Positions 1 through 8,429 of a stretch of DNA of 64,000 nt are shown here, piece after piece. The stretch lies in NCBI RefSeq assembly GCF_000230695.2, contig NC_020541.1:3286001-3350000 (forward strand), in the 5' to 3' direction. The first letter of the stretch is position 1. Each line of letters begins with the position of its first letter. The position numbers and the translations under genes are program-made. This DNA comes from Rhodanobacter denitrificans. Lineage in GTDB: Bacteria > Pseudomonadota > Gammaproteobacteria > Xanthomonadales > Rhodanobacteraceae. The notes below the pieces were generated by a model, which was not told where the DNA came from, searched no databases, and saw nothing but the letters and a program-made list of their open reading frames with translations.

Positions 1-503
1 TCACCGGCGAGGCCGGCTCCGGCAAGAGCGAGCTGGCGCTGGAACTGATCAGCCGCGGCCACCGGCTGGTCGCCGACGACGCCACCGAGTTCACCCTGAT
101 CGCGCCGGACGTGATCGACGGCAGCTGCCCGGAACTGCTGCAGGACCTGCTTGAAGTGCGCGGGCTGGGCGTGCTCAACGTGCGCGAGATGTTCGGCCAC
201 ATGTCGGTCAAGGCCTCCAAGTACCTGCGCCTGGTGGTGCACCTGAAACCGCTGCGCGACGGCGAGCTCAACCCCGACGACGGCGGCGACGCGCTGACCC
301 GCCTCACCGGCGACATCGGCCATCGCGAGGTGTTCGACGTGAAGGTGCCGATGATCACCATCCCGGTGGCCTCCGGCCGCAACCTGGCGGTGCTGGTCGA
401 GGCCGCGGTGCGCAGCCACGCCTTGAAGAGCAAGGGCATCGACCCGGCGCAAACCTTCATCGACCGCCAGGCGCACCAGCTGCGCCGCCTGCCCCCATGG
501 TGA
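1..503 (+). CDS. hprK: HPr kinase/phosphorylase, C-terminal part (start lies before the window)
   Basis: This is the end of a bifunctional kinase/phosphorylase that adds or removes phosphate on Ser46 of HPr. Reading in frame from base 3, the P-loop [10 protein letters not shown] is visible at once. The family signature [16 protein letters not shown] follows (about bases 150-200). The frame ends with TGA at 501-503, four bases before rapZ. The target HPr, encoded downstream, keeps the Ser46 region, so the pair looks functional. The N-terminal domain is outside the window. Identity is secure from the two motifs and the gene order hprK-rapZ-EIIA-ptsH-ptsI. Confidence 0.95.
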   Translation, partial: TGEAGSGKSELALELISRGHRLVADDATEFTLIAPDVIDGSCPELLQDLLEVRGLGVLNVREMFGHMSVKASKYLRLVVHLKPLRDGELNPDDGGDALTRLTGDIGHREVFDVKVPMITIPVASGRNLAVLVEAAVRSHALKSKGIDPAQTFIDRQAHQLRRLPPW

Positions 504-507
504 AAGC

Positions 508-1413
508 ATGAGCGACGACACCCGCCCGCCCGGCACGCTGGCCGACCCGCACGAGATCCACCTGATCGTGCTGACCGGCATGTCCGGCGGCGGCAAGACG
601 GTGGCGCTGCGCGCGCTGGAGGACCTGGAGTTCTACTGCGTCGACAACCTGCCGTCGGTACTGCTGCCGCAATTGGTCAACGCCGCCACCAGCGGCGACC
701 GCCGCGGTCGGCCGCGGCGCATCGCGGTGGGCGTGGACGTGCGCAACCGCGGCACCGATTTCGCGCACATGCCGACTGTGCTGTCGGAGCTGGCCGGCGC
801 CGGCGTGCAGGTGCACCTGATCTTCCTGGACTGCCGCGACGACGTGCTGATCAAGCGCTATTCGGAAACCCGCCGCCGCCATCCGCTGGCCACCCGCGGC
901 GTGTCGCTGGCCGACGCGATCGTCGAGGAGCGCCGGCTGCTGCGCCCGCTGATCGCGATCGCCGAGAAGGTGATCGACTCCAGCGAGCTCAACGTGCACC
1001 AGCTGCGCCGGCTGGTCGCCACCGGCTACGCGCAGGCCACCGAAGGGCTCACGCTGATGTTCCAGTCGTTCGCGTTCAGGCGCGGGCTGCCGCTGGACGC
1101 GGACTTCGTGTTCGACGCACGCTGCCTGCCGAACCCGCACTGGGAGCCGCGCCTGCGCCCGCTGTCGGGCAAGGACGCACCGGTGCGCGAGTTCCTCGAC
1201 GCCGCGCCGCTGGTCGGCGAATACTTCGCCGACACCGCACGCTGGCTGGACGCCTGGCTGCCGCGCTTCGAACAGGACGACCGCAGCTACGTGACCATCT
1301 CGATCGGTTGCACCGGCGGCCGCCATCGCTCGGTCTACCTGGTCGAGAAGCTCGCCGCGCACTACCGCAGCCATCGCGAAGGCGTGCTCACCTTCCATCG
1401 CGAGCTGGAGTGA
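508..1413 (+). CDS. rapZ: RNase adapter / nucleotide-binding protein RapZ
   Basis: A 301-residue P-loop protein, the usual length for RapZ (YvcJ/YhbJ). The N-terminal Walker A is GMSGGGKT, followed by the family run LEDLEFYCVDNLPSVLLPQL. The C-terminal half carries the conserved SIGCTGGRHRSVY segment. In enterobacteria RapZ guides RNase E to the sRNA GlmZ and so controls GlmS and amino-sugar supply. Whether that RNA circuit exists here cannot be told from the sequence. The ATG lies four bases after the hprK stop, so the two are surely cotranscribed. Confidence 0.95.
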   Translation: MSDDTRPPGTLADPHEIHLIVLTGMSGGGKTVALRALEDLEFYCVDNLPSVLLPQLVNAATSGDRRGRPRRIAVGVDVRNRGTDFAHMPTVLSELAGAGVQVHLIFLDCRDDVLIKRYSETRRRHPLATRGVSLADAIVEERRLLRPLIAIAEKVIDSSELNVHQLRRLVATGYAQATEGLTLMFQSFAFRRGLPLDADFVFDARCLPNPHWEPRLRPLSGKDAPVREFLDAAPLVGEYFADTARWLDAWLPRFEQDDRSYVTISIGCTGGRHRSVYLVEKLAAHYRSHREGVLTFHRELE

Positions 1414-1450
1414 CGATGACGACTCCTGCAAACACTTCGGGCCGCCGGCC

Positions 1451-1843
1451 ATGAGCGTCGGCGTACTGCTGATGACCCACGAGGCGGTCGGCCAGGCGCT
1501 GATCTCCGCCGCGCACCACGTGATGCCGCGGCTGCCGCTGCAGGTGGCGGCGGTGGAAATCCCGCCCGAGTCGGATCCGGACGTGATGCGCCAGCTCACC
1601 GCGCGCCACGCGCGCGAGCTCGATACCGGTGCCGGCGTACTGGTGCTGGCCGACTTGTACGGCGCCACGCCGTGCAACATCGGCCTGTCGCTGGGCGCGC
1701 TCGGCGTGCATCTTCGCTGCGTCTCCGGCCTCAACCTGCCGATGCTGCTGCGCGTACTCAACTATGCGGAAAAACCACTGGACGAACTGGCCGAGATCGC
1801 GGCCAGCGGTGGCCGCGGGGGAATCTTCATCGACCATGCCTGA
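1451..1843 (+). CDS. PTS EIIA component, mannose/fructose type (ManX-like IIA)
   Basis: A 130-residue EIIA domain of the mannose family, standing alone without IIB, IIC or IID. The phosphorylated histidine is His10 (GVLLMTHEAVGQ), as in E. coli ManX. The segment VLADLYGATPCNIG is the conserved second part of the fold. It lies between rapZ and ptsH and would accept phosphate from HPr. With no permease in the window it is more likely a regulatory phosphocarrier than part of a sugar importer; that is inference. Confidence 0.9.
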   Translation: MSVGVLLMTHEAVGQALISAAHHVMPRLPLQVAAVEIPPESDPDVMRQLTARHARELDTGAGVLVLADLYGATPCNIGLSLGALGVHLRCVSGLNLPMLLRVLNYAEKPLDELAEIAASGGRGGIFIDHA

Positions 1844-1851
1844 CTGCCATC

Positions 1852-2121
1852 ATGCTTGAAAAGGAGATCGTCATCACCAACCGGCTGGGTCTGCACGCCC
1901 GCGCCTCGGCCAAGCTGGTACAACTGGTGCAGGGTTTCAAATCCACCGTGTGGCTGCTCAGCAAGGGCCGCGAGGTCAACGCGCAAAGCATCATGGGCGT
2001 GATGATGCTGGCCGCCGGCCTTGGCAGCCCGCTGACCGTGCGCGTCGAGGGCCCCGACGAGGAGGCCGCGCTGGATGCGGTGGTCGCGCTGTTCGAGCGC
2101 AAGTTCGACGAGGGAGCATGA
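1852..2121 (+). CDS. ptsH: Phosphocarrier protein HPr
   Basis: An 89-residue HPr. It carries the EI-phosphorylated His15 (NRLGLHARAS) and the HprK target Ser46 in NAQSIMGVMML. Both sites are intact, so both control inputs of the operon can meet on this protein. The ATG at 1852 follows the EIIA stop by eight bases. The frame is open further upstream inside the EIIA gene, but those residues do not belong to HPr. Identification is unambiguous. Confidence 0.96.
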   Translation: MLEKEIVITNRLGLHARASAKLVQLVQGFKSTVWLLSKGREVNAQSIMGVMMLAAGLGSPLTVRVEGPDEEAALDAVVALFERKFDEGA

Positions 2122-2127
2122 GATGCA

Positions 2128-2247
2128 GGGAATCGGAAACAGGGAATCGGGAATCGGGAAAAGCAGGGGGCGCGCGAGCACCCCGCTTCCTGCAGGCACC
2201 GTGCTGTCCGCTTTGCCTATTCGCCGTTCCCTGCTCCCTACTCCCGC
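2128..2247. repeat. Short GGGAATCGG-type intergenic repeats between ptsH and ptsI
   Basis: The 150-base gap between ptsH and ptsI holds two copies of GGGAATCGG (2128-2136 and 2142-2150) followed by GAATCGGG (2151-2158). Pyrimidine-rich partial complements follow (TTCCCTGCTCCC, about 2228-2239). A related GGGATTCGGGATTCG run sits in the REP pair near 17.44 kb. Such gaat/gatt-rich spacer repeats are common in Xanthomonadales. They could fold into a weak hairpin that tunes ptsI expression relative to ptsH; that role is inferred. Confidence 0.55.
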
Positions 2248-2271
2248 GCCTGGTCCCCACGGAGGCCAAGC

Positions 2272-4017
2272 GTGAGACACCTCCTCACCGGCACCATCGC
2301 CGCGCACGGCATGGCGCTTGGCCGGGCACGGCTGGTGCAGCCCAGCCGCTACATCGTCGACACCCGGCCGCTGGCCGAGGAAGAGATCGAGGGCGAGCTG
2401 GCCAAGCTGCGCCAGGCGCTGGACACCGCGCGACAGGAACTGCGCGAGCTGCGCGGCAAGCTGCACGGCGCGCTGGCGCGCGAGGTCAACGAATTCATCG
2501 ACGCGCACAGCCTGCTGCTGGACGACGCCGAGCTGTTGCGCGGACTGGACGATCTGGTGCGGATCGGCCGCTACCGCCCCGGCGCCGCGCTGAAGAAGCA
2601 GCGCGACCGGCTGTCCGCAGTGTTCGAGGCGATGGACGACCCCTACCTGCGCAGCCGCAAGGAAGACGTCGAGCAGGTGATCAACCGGGTGATTTCCGCG
2701 CTGCAGCGGCAGACCAGTCCGGAGGAGCGCAAGCTGGCCGCGCGCGTGGGCGAGATCCTGATCGCCGACAGCATTGCGCCGGGCGACATGGCGCAGCTGG
2801 CCGGCAACGGCCTGCTCGGCGTGGTCGCCAGTTCCGGCAGCGCGTACTCGCACAGCGCGATCCTGGCGCGCAGCCTGGGCCTGCCGATGCTGGTCGGCAC
2901 CCGCGACGCGCTGTCCAACATCCACGACGACGACCTGATCCTGCTCGACGCCGAGCGCGGCGAAGCAGTCGTGCATCCGGCCGCGCAGGACCTGTCGCGC
3001 TACCGCTCCTGGCAGCGCGAGGCGGCGGCCGAAGGCCGGCGGCTGGCGAAGCTGGCGAATGCGCCCACGCGCACCCGCGACGGCGTCGAGATCGCCCTGC
3101 TGGCGAACGCCGAGACGCCGGCCGACGTGGCGCTGGCGCGCGCCCGCGGCGCCGACGGCGTGGGCCTGTACCGCACCGAGTTCCTGTTCCTCAAGCACAA
3201 GGGCCTGCCGTCGGAAGACGAGCAGTTCATCGCCTACCGCGATCTGGTGATGGGCATGGGCGGCCTGCCGGTGACCATCCGCACGCTGGACCTGGGCGCC
3301 GACAAGGCCGACGCCGCCGGCCTCACCCTGCGCGGCGAGGACAACCCCGCGCTCGGCGTGCGCGGCGTGCGCCTGTCGCTGCGCTACCCGGCGGTGTTCA
3401 CTACGCAGATCCGCGCGATCCTGCGCGCCGCCTGCTACGGTCCGGTGCGCGTGCTGGTGCCGATGGTGACCCAGCCGGACGAACTGATCGCGGTACGCAC
3501 GCTGTTCAAGCTGGCGCGCCAGGACCTCAAGCGCGAGGCCATCGACCTGCCGGAGAAATTGCCGCTGGGCGCGATGATCGAGGTGCCGGCGGCGGCGATC
3601 AACGTGCGCGCCCTGCTGGAGCACGCCGACTTCCTCGCCGTCGGCACCAACGACCTGGCACAGTACGTGCTCGCCGCCGACCGCGGCAACGACGCGCTGG
3701 AGAACATCTACAACCCGCTGCAGCCGGCGCTGCTGCGGCTGATCTCGCACGTGCTCACTTCCGGCCGTCGCGCGAAGAAGCCGGTCAGCCTGTGCGGCGA
3801 GATCGCCGGCGACGTGAACTTCACCGCGCTGCTGCTGCTGCTCGGGCTCGACGAATTCAGCATGCACCCGGCGCAGATCCTGCAGGTGCGCGACCGCCTC
3901 GCCACGCTCGACTACGCCCATCTGCGCCGCCACCTGCCCCGGTTGCTGCGGGCGCCTACCCACGAGCAGGCCGAGGCGATGCTGAACCAGATCGTGGACG
4001 CGGCCACCGCGCACTGA
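2272..4017 (+). CDS. ptsI: PTS enzyme I (phosphoenolpyruvate-protein phosphotransferase)
   Basis: A 581-residue enzyme I that takes phosphate from PEP and passes it to HPr. The phosphohistidine is His194 (SGSAYSHSAILARSLGLP). The PEP-binding region has GVGLYRTEFLFL, and the catalytic cysteine is Cys508 in SLCGEIAGD. The start is GTG at 2272, with GGAGG at 2261-2265 at good spacing. Length and motif order match general enzyme I rather than PtsP, as no N-terminal GAF domain is present. It closes the hprK-rapZ-EIIA-ptsH-ptsI group. Confidence 0.95.
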   Translation: MRHLLTGTIAAHGMALGRARLVQPSRYIVDTRPLAEEEIEGELAKLRQALDTARQELRELRGKLHGALAREVNEFIDAHSLLLDDAELLRGLDDLVRIGRYRPGAALKKQRDRLSAVFEAMDDPYLRSRKEDVEQVINRVISALQRQTSPEERKLAARVGEILIADSIAPGDMAQLAGNGLLGVVASSGSAYSHSAILARSLGLPMLVGTRDALSNIHDDDLILLDAERGEAVVHPAAQDLSRYRSWQREAAAEGRRLAKLANAPTRTRDGVEIALLANAETPADVALARARGADGVGLYRTEFLFLKHKGLPSEDEQFIAYRDLVMGMGGLPVTIRTLDLGADKADAAGLTLRGEDNPALGVRGVRLSLRYPAVFTTQIRAILRAACYGPVRVLVPMVTQPDELIAVRTLFKLARQDLKREAIDLPEKLPLGAMIEVPAAAINVRALLEHADFLAVGTNDLAQYVLAADRGNDALENIYNPLQPALLRLISHVLTSGRRAKKPVSLCGEIAGDVNFTALLLLLGLDEFSMHPAQILQVRDRLATLDYAHLRRHLPRLLRAPTHEQAEAMLNQIVDAATAH

Positions 4018-4187
4018 AACCCGGCCGCGCCGCCGCTTCGTCACGCATCGTTGTCCCGCGTTTTACATCCGCCGGCGCAGGCTCGCTGGTTCAGGGGCAG
4101 TCGTTGTGTGCCATGCATCGCCGCCCGGAATCGGCACGACAACTCCGCATCTCATCGAACCGATCCATGGCCATGGGGAGTGTCATC

Positions 4188-4991
4188 ATGAACAAGTCAC
4201 TTGCCGCTGCAGTTCTGGGCGTATTGCTGGGAGCAAGCCTGATGCCCGCGCCGGCGCTGGCGCAGAGCGCCTTCGACGGCACCTGGAAAATCGACCTGAA
4301 CAAGGTCGAGATGCCGAAGAAGCCGGACGTCCTGCTGCTGCAGGACGGCATGTACCACTGCAAGAGCTGCGTTCCGCCGGTCAGCGTGAAGGCCGATGGC
4401 AGCGACCAGCCGGTCAGCGGCCATCCGTACTACGACACGATGGCGGTCAGCGTCGTCGACGATCACGCGATCCACGAGATCGACAAGAAGGCCGGCAAGG
4501 TCATCGCGGACTCGACCATGACCGTGGCCGCCGACGGCAAGACGGCAAACTTCGAGTTCACCGAAAACCGCGGCGACAGCACCGCCCCGGTCACCGGCAA
4601 CGGCACCATGCTGCGCGTGGCGAAGGGGCCGGCCGGTGCGCACGCGATTTCCGGCTCGTGGCGCACCAAAAGCTACGGCAGCGTCTCGGACAACGCGCTC
4701 ACCCGCAGCTACAAGGTCGATGGCGACACACTCCACATGCATACGCCCACCGGCGAGTCGTACAGCGCGAAGATGGACGGCAGCGACACGCCCTACCAGG
4801 GCGATCCCGGCACCACCAGCGTCGCGGTGAAAAAGCTCGGCCGGCGCACCGTGCAGGAGACCGCCAAGCGCGACGGCAAGGTCATCAGCGTGGCGAAGAT
4901 GACCGTCGCCGCCGACGGCAAGAGCATGACCATCGCGGTCGACGACAAACTCCACGGCAGCCATATGTCGTTCGTGGCGATGAAGCAATGA
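4188..4991 (+). CDS. Secreted protein of unknown function with an internal repeat
   Basis: A 267-residue exported protein of no recognised family. It has a signal peptide ending in PALA-QS and then FDGTWKIDL, a start typical of small lipocalin-like or DUF-type periplasmic beta proteins. Two similar halves are visible: KVIADSTMTVAADGKT in the first and KVISVAKMTVAADGKS in the second. One CHCKSC-like pair of cysteines (YHCKSCVPP) lies near residue 45. ATG 4188 is preceded by GGGGAG at seven bases. It stands alone after ptsI with a 170-base gap. Confidence 0.75.
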   Translation: MNKSLAAAVLGVLLGASLMPAPALAQSAFDGTWKIDLNKVEMPKKPDVLLLQDGMYHCKSCVPPVSVKADGSDQPVSGHPYYDTMAVSVVDDHAIHEIDKKAGKVIADSTMTVAADGKTANFEFTENRGDSTAPVTGNGTMLRVAKGPAGAHAISGSWRTKSYGSVSDNALTRSYKVDGDTLHMHTPTGESYSAKMDGSDTPYQGDPGTTSVAVKKLGRRTVQETAKRDGKVISVAKMTVAADGKSMTIAVDDKLHGSHMSFVAMKQ

Positions 4992-5030
4992 GTCCCGGCG
5001 CGCGCAGGCCAGGGATGGCCTGCCGCCGGC

Positions 5031-5924
5031 TCAGCGGCCACGGCTCGGGTCGATCCCCTCGAGGAACGCGTCCAGCAACGCGCCGCGGTACTGGCGCCGG
5101 TGCAACAGCAGCGAGAGCTTGCGGCGCAGGTCGAGGAACGGCGTCTTCAGCGCCTTCAGCCGTCCGGTCGCCAATGCATCGGTCACCGCCACCGCCGGCA
5201 GGCAGGCGATGCCGAGGCCGGCTACCACGGCCTGCTTGATCGCCTCGATCTGATCGAGTTCCAGCACGGTTTCGCCCGGCGGCAATTGCGCCAGCACGCG
5301 TTCGCTGGTGGCGCGCGTGGCCGAGCCAGGCTCGCGCAGCACCCAGCGTGCGCCGGCGAAATCCGCGGGCTTCAGGCCGCGCCGGCGCGCCAACGGGTGT
5401 TCCGGCGGGGCGCACACCACCAGTCGGTCGTCGCGCCACGGGCGCACCTCCAGCAACGGATGCGCCACCGGACCTTCGACGCAGCCGATGTCCAGGCTGT
5501 GCTCGAGCATGGCGGCGGCGATCGTCTCGGTATTCGCCACGCGCAGGCGGATCGCCACCTGCGGATGCGCGCGCACGAAACCGCCGAGCAGCTCGCCGAC
5601 CAGGTAATTGCCCACCGTGTTGCTGGCGCCGATGCGCAGCTCGCCGGAGAGCGCCGCGCCTTCCTCACGCCCGCGGCGGCCGAATTCCGCGTGCCGCTCC
5701 AGCAGCTCCTGCGCCAGCGGCAGCAGTTCGCGGCCTCGCGCGTTCAGGCGCAGGCGGCCGCGTTCGCGGTCGAACAGCGGCGCATCCAGCTGCCGCTCCA
5801 TCTCCGCCAGCGCCATGCTGGCCGCCGGCTGAGTCAGGTGCAGGCGTTCGGCGGCGGCGCGCACGCTGCCGTGCAGCGCGATCTGCACGAACACGTCCAG
5901 CTGGCGCGGGCTGATGTTGACCAT
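5031..5924 (-). CDS. LysR-family regulator, YeiE-like, divergent to yeiH
   Basis: A 297-residue LysR protein. The N-terminal winged helix-turn-helix reads VRAAAERLHLTQPAASMALAEMERQL, followed by a substrate-binding domain. It is transcribed away from the yeiH-like gene with 100 bases between the starts. In E. coli and relatives YeiE is the neighbour regulator of yeiH, so this protein is a probable activator of the transporter. The A/T-rich gap between them contains a dyad at 5948-5965. Confidence 0.85.
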   Translation of the reverse strand: MVNISPRQLDVFVQIALHGSVRAAAERLHLTQPAASMALAEMERQLDAPLFDRERGRLRLNARGRELLPLAQELLERHAEFGRRGREEGAALSGELRIGASNTVGNYLVGELLGGFVRAHPQVAIRLRVANTETIAAAMLEHSLDIGCVEGPVAHPLLEVRPWRDDRLVVCAPPEHPLARRRGLKPADFAGARWVLREPGSATRATSERVLAQLPPGETVLELDQIEAIKQAVVAGLGIACLPAVAVTDALATGRLKALKTPFLDLRRKLSLLLHRRQYRGALLDAFLEGIDPSRGR

Positions 5925-5947
5925 CGACCGATTTTATCAGCTTGCCT

Positions 5948-5965
5948 TATACATTCGATCATATA
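5948..5965. promoter_or_regulatory. Dyad TATA-N3-TCGA-N3-TATA, candidate LysR operator
   Basis: In the A/T-rich gap between the LysR gene and yeiH an 18-base element reads TATACATTCGATCATATA. The outer TATA and central TCGA blocks are symmetric and the three-base blocks between them are not. LysR proteins usually bind dyads in exactly this divergent position. No footprint or motif count is available, so this is only a candidate. Confidence 0.4.
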
Positions 5966-6024
5966 TTCCAAATTTTCCTGATCGCCATGCGGGCGGACAA
6001 TGGCGCGATTGCCGGAGCCCACGC

Positions 6025-7047
6025 ATGAACACCTCGACCCTGCCCACTCCTTCTTCGCTGCTCAGGCAACGCACGCCCGGCCTGCTGCTGGCGCTGGCGA
6101 TCGGCCTGCTGGCGCTGTGGCTGGGGCGCCTGGCGCCGCTGATCGGCGGGCCGGTGATCGGCATCGTGCTCGGCATCCTGGTGCGCAACCTGCTGTCGCC
6201 GGGCGAACGCTTCAACCCGGGCATCGCGTTCGCCGGCAAGAAGGTGCTGCAGTGGTCGATCATCGCGCTGGGCTTCGGGCTCAGCCTCGACCAGGTGGCG
6301 AAGACCGGCCTCGAATCCTTGTCGGTGACCCTGGTGACGATGAGCGTGGCCTTTCTCGCCGCGTGGGGGCTCGGCCGCTGGCTCGGCGTGCACGACAAGC
6401 TGATGGTGCTGATCGGCGTCGGCACCGCGATCTGCGGCGGCTCGGCGATCGCCGCGGTGACGCCGATCATCAAGCCCGACGAGCACGACACCGCATTCGC
6501 GATCTCCACCATCTTCCTGTTCAACCTGGTCGCCGTGCTGCTGTTCCCGCTGCTCGGCCACCTGCTGCACCTGTCCGACCTGGGTTTCGGCCTGTGGGCC
6601 GGTACCGCGATCAACGACACCTCCTCGGTGGTCGCCGCCGGCTACAGCTACAGCCACGCCGCCGGCGACTACGCCACCATCGTCAAGCTGACCCGTGCCA
6701 CGCTGATCATCCCGGTCTGCCTGGTGCTGGCCTTCGCGGTGGCCGCGCGCGAAAAGAAGCACGGCGCCGCCGACTTCAGCCTTCGCCGCATCTTCCCGTG
6801 GTTCATCCTGTGGTTCCTGGTCGCCTCGGCCGTGCGCACCGCCGGCCTGATCCCTGTCGCGATCCAGCCCGCGCTGCACATGCTGGCCGAATTCCTGATC
6901 ATCGTGGCGCTCACCGCGATCGGCCTGTCGGCGAACCTGCGCCGAATGGTGTCCAGCGGCGCTCGGCCGATCCTGCTGGGGCTGGGCGTGTGGGCGGCGG
7001 TGTCGGTCAGCAGCCTGGCAGTGCAGTTGGTGATCGGGAGGCTTTGA
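6025..7047 (+). CDS. yeiH: YeiH-family (UPF0324) putative sulfate/anion exporter, inner membrane
   Basis: A 340-residue polytopic membrane protein with about ten hydrophobic helices. Family landmarks are GPVIGIVLGILVRN, the GVGTAICGGSAIAAVTPII segment near the middle, and AGTAINDTSSVVAAGY. These match the UPF0324/YeiH family, members of which have been linked to sulfate or sulfite-derived anion export; the substrate here is not shown. ATG 6025 has GGAG about eight bases upstream. An in-frame extension to 5914 would run through the promoter gap and is rejected. Confidence 0.85.
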   Translation: MNTSTLPTPSSLLRQRTPGLLLALAIGLLALWLGRLAPLIGGPVIGIVLGILVRNLLSPGERFNPGIAFAGKKVLQWSIIALGFGLSLDQVAKTGLESLSVTLVTMSVAFLAAWGLGRWLGVHDKLMVLIGVGTAICGGSAIAAVTPIIKPDEHDTAFAISTIFLFNLVAVLLFPLLGHLLHLSDLGFGLWAGTAINDTSSVVAAGYSYSHAAGDYATIVKLTRATLIIPVCLVLAFAVAAREKKHGAADFSLRRIFPWFILWFLVASAVRTAGLIPVAIQPALHMLAEFLIIVALTAIGLSANLRRMVSSGARPILLGLGVWAAVSVSSLAVQLVIGRL

Positions 7048-7147
7048 TGCTTCGCCGGGGATGCTGCACGCGGCGCAGCATCCCCGGAATACGTGCTGCC
7101 AGGCCGTAGGCAGCCGCCAAGCCGGATGTGCCCGACAACAACCGCGA

Positions 7148-7651
7148 CTATCGAACCTGGCGAAGACAGGTCTTCGAAGCAACCAGTTCCGTGGCGTCTG
7201 CCGCACTGCCATCGACAATTGCCGAATCCGGCAACCACCTTATGGAGTGCGGTCTTTTCAGCAGGATTCCGTCGTTGAAGCGGACGGCGGCAGGATAGGT
7301 TGACCATTCCAGCTTCGACCGGGACTGGTTGCCATCCACTTCGACACCGGCATCCGAAATCGACACTGCCACCGCGGCCCCAAAACCGGGCTTGCGTCGA
7401 AATTTCATCATGAGGCTCTGTTTGGTCGCCCAGACTCCAACCGCGGCGACCAGGCCGAGGATCATGACGAACAACCCGGCCCGCGATGCCATGGAAGTGT
7501 CGGCTCTTGCGGCAAAAGCCGTTGCGCATGCCAAGCCGATCACGCCGAACTGAACGGGCAGCCTGAATAGCCAAGGGCCTTGCCGATACTGCCGATCAAT
7601 CACGGCCCTGAAGTATTCGACATCACATCGATACTGATACCTGACTTGCAT
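7148..7651 (-). CDS. YcxB-like small membrane protein
   Basis: A 167-residue protein of unknown function. The N-terminus is RYQYRCDVEYFRAVIDRQYR. Two adjacent hydrophobic helices follow (about residues 30-47 and 59-75), then a soluble C-terminal part with SISDAGVEVDG and LEWSTYPAAVRFNDGILL. This layout (paired helices, then a domain with a W-S motif and a bulky hydrophobic strand) is that of the YcxB-like C-terminal domain proteins. It is convergent with yeiH. The assignment is by overall pattern only. Confidence 0.6.
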   Translation of the reverse strand: MQVRYQYRCDVEYFRAVIDRQYRQGPWLFRLPVQFGVIGLACATAFAARADTSMASRAGLFVMILGLVAAVGVWATKQSLMMKFRRKPGFGAAVAVSISDAGVEVDGNQSRSKLEWSTYPAAVRFNDGILLKRPHSIRWLPDSAIVDGSAADATELVASKTCLRQVR

Positions 7652-7736
7652 ACGCCCCCTTCCGACAGTCCAGGATCATCTGCCCCGACACGTATTCGGC
7701 TTCGCTACCAGCTCGGAATCGAAACCGGCAGATGGC

Positions 7737-8429
7737 TCAAGCCTTGCCCTGCTCCACCAGTGTCAACGCCACCTTGTCGCGCAGATAGACCGGCAAGGCC
7801 AGTTCCGGTGCCTGCGTATGACCCGCCTCGAACTCGCGCAGCGCCAATTCGGCAACGTGCGCGGCCTGCGGGTAGCGCAGGCCGTCGGCGGAATGCAAGG
7901 TGCCGGTGAGGCGCTGCGACAACGCAGTGGCGTAGCTGGCCCAGCCGCTGCCGACGACCTGCCAGGCGCCGGCTTCGGGCAACACCAGCGTCTCGGCGGT
8001 GCAGATGCGTTCCTCGTCCAGCGCGAGCAGACCGCCGCCGTCGTCGCGGCGGTAGCAGGCGGCGTAGATCTCGCCCATGCGCGCGTCGATCACGGCGAGG
8101 ATGGCGGTGCCCGCTTCCTCCGGCGCTTCCAGCGCCAGTGCGGCCAGCGAGGAGACAGTGATCACCGGCAGGTCCAGCGCCAGCGCCATGCCCTGCGCCA
8201 GCGAGACGGCCAGGCGCACGCCAGTGAACGCGCCGGGGCCGCGGCCCACTGCGATCGCGTCCAGCGCATGGCGGCCGATGCCGGCTTCGGCCAGCAATGC
8301 GTCGGCCATCGGCAACACCAGCTCGGTGTGCCGGCGCGGCGCGATCTCGCTGCGGGCGATCAGTTCGTCGCCGTGGATCAGGGCGACGGAGCAGGCTTCG
8401 GTGGCGGTTTCGATCGCGAGCAGGTTCAT
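7737..8429 (-). CDS. tsaB: tRNA t6A biosynthesis protein TsaB
   Basis: A 230-residue TsaB, the scaffold partner of TsaD in making N6-threonylcarbamoyladenosine at position 37 of ANN-decoding tRNAs. The N-terminus MNLLAIETATEACSVAL and the segment VGRGPGAFTGVRLAVSLAQG are diagnostic. Its start codon overlaps the stop of creD by four bases (ATGA), so translation is probably coupled. Length is normal for the family. Confidence 0.95.
   Translation of the reverse strand: MNLLAIETATEACSVALIHGDELIARSEIAPRRHTELVLPMADALLAEAGIGRHALDAIAVGRGPGAFTGVRLAVSLAQGMALALDLPVITVSSLAALALEAPEEAGTAILAVIDARMGEIYAACYRRDDGGGLLALDEERICTAETLVLPEAGAWQVVGSGWASYATALSQRLTGTLHSADGLRYPQAAHVAELALREFEAGHTQAPELALPVYLRDKVALTLVEQGKA

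Noticed and set aside
1762..4044. Long minus-strand frame opposite ptsH-ptsI
   Set aside because: Its sequence has no domain pattern and lies exactly antisense to the intact HPr and enzyme I genes; it is a GC3 shadow.
1950..4187. N-terminal extension of the secreted protein gene through ptsI
   Set aside because: The frame is open but encodes Arg/Pro/Gly-rich shadow sequence. A good ribosome site and signal peptide mark the start at 4188.
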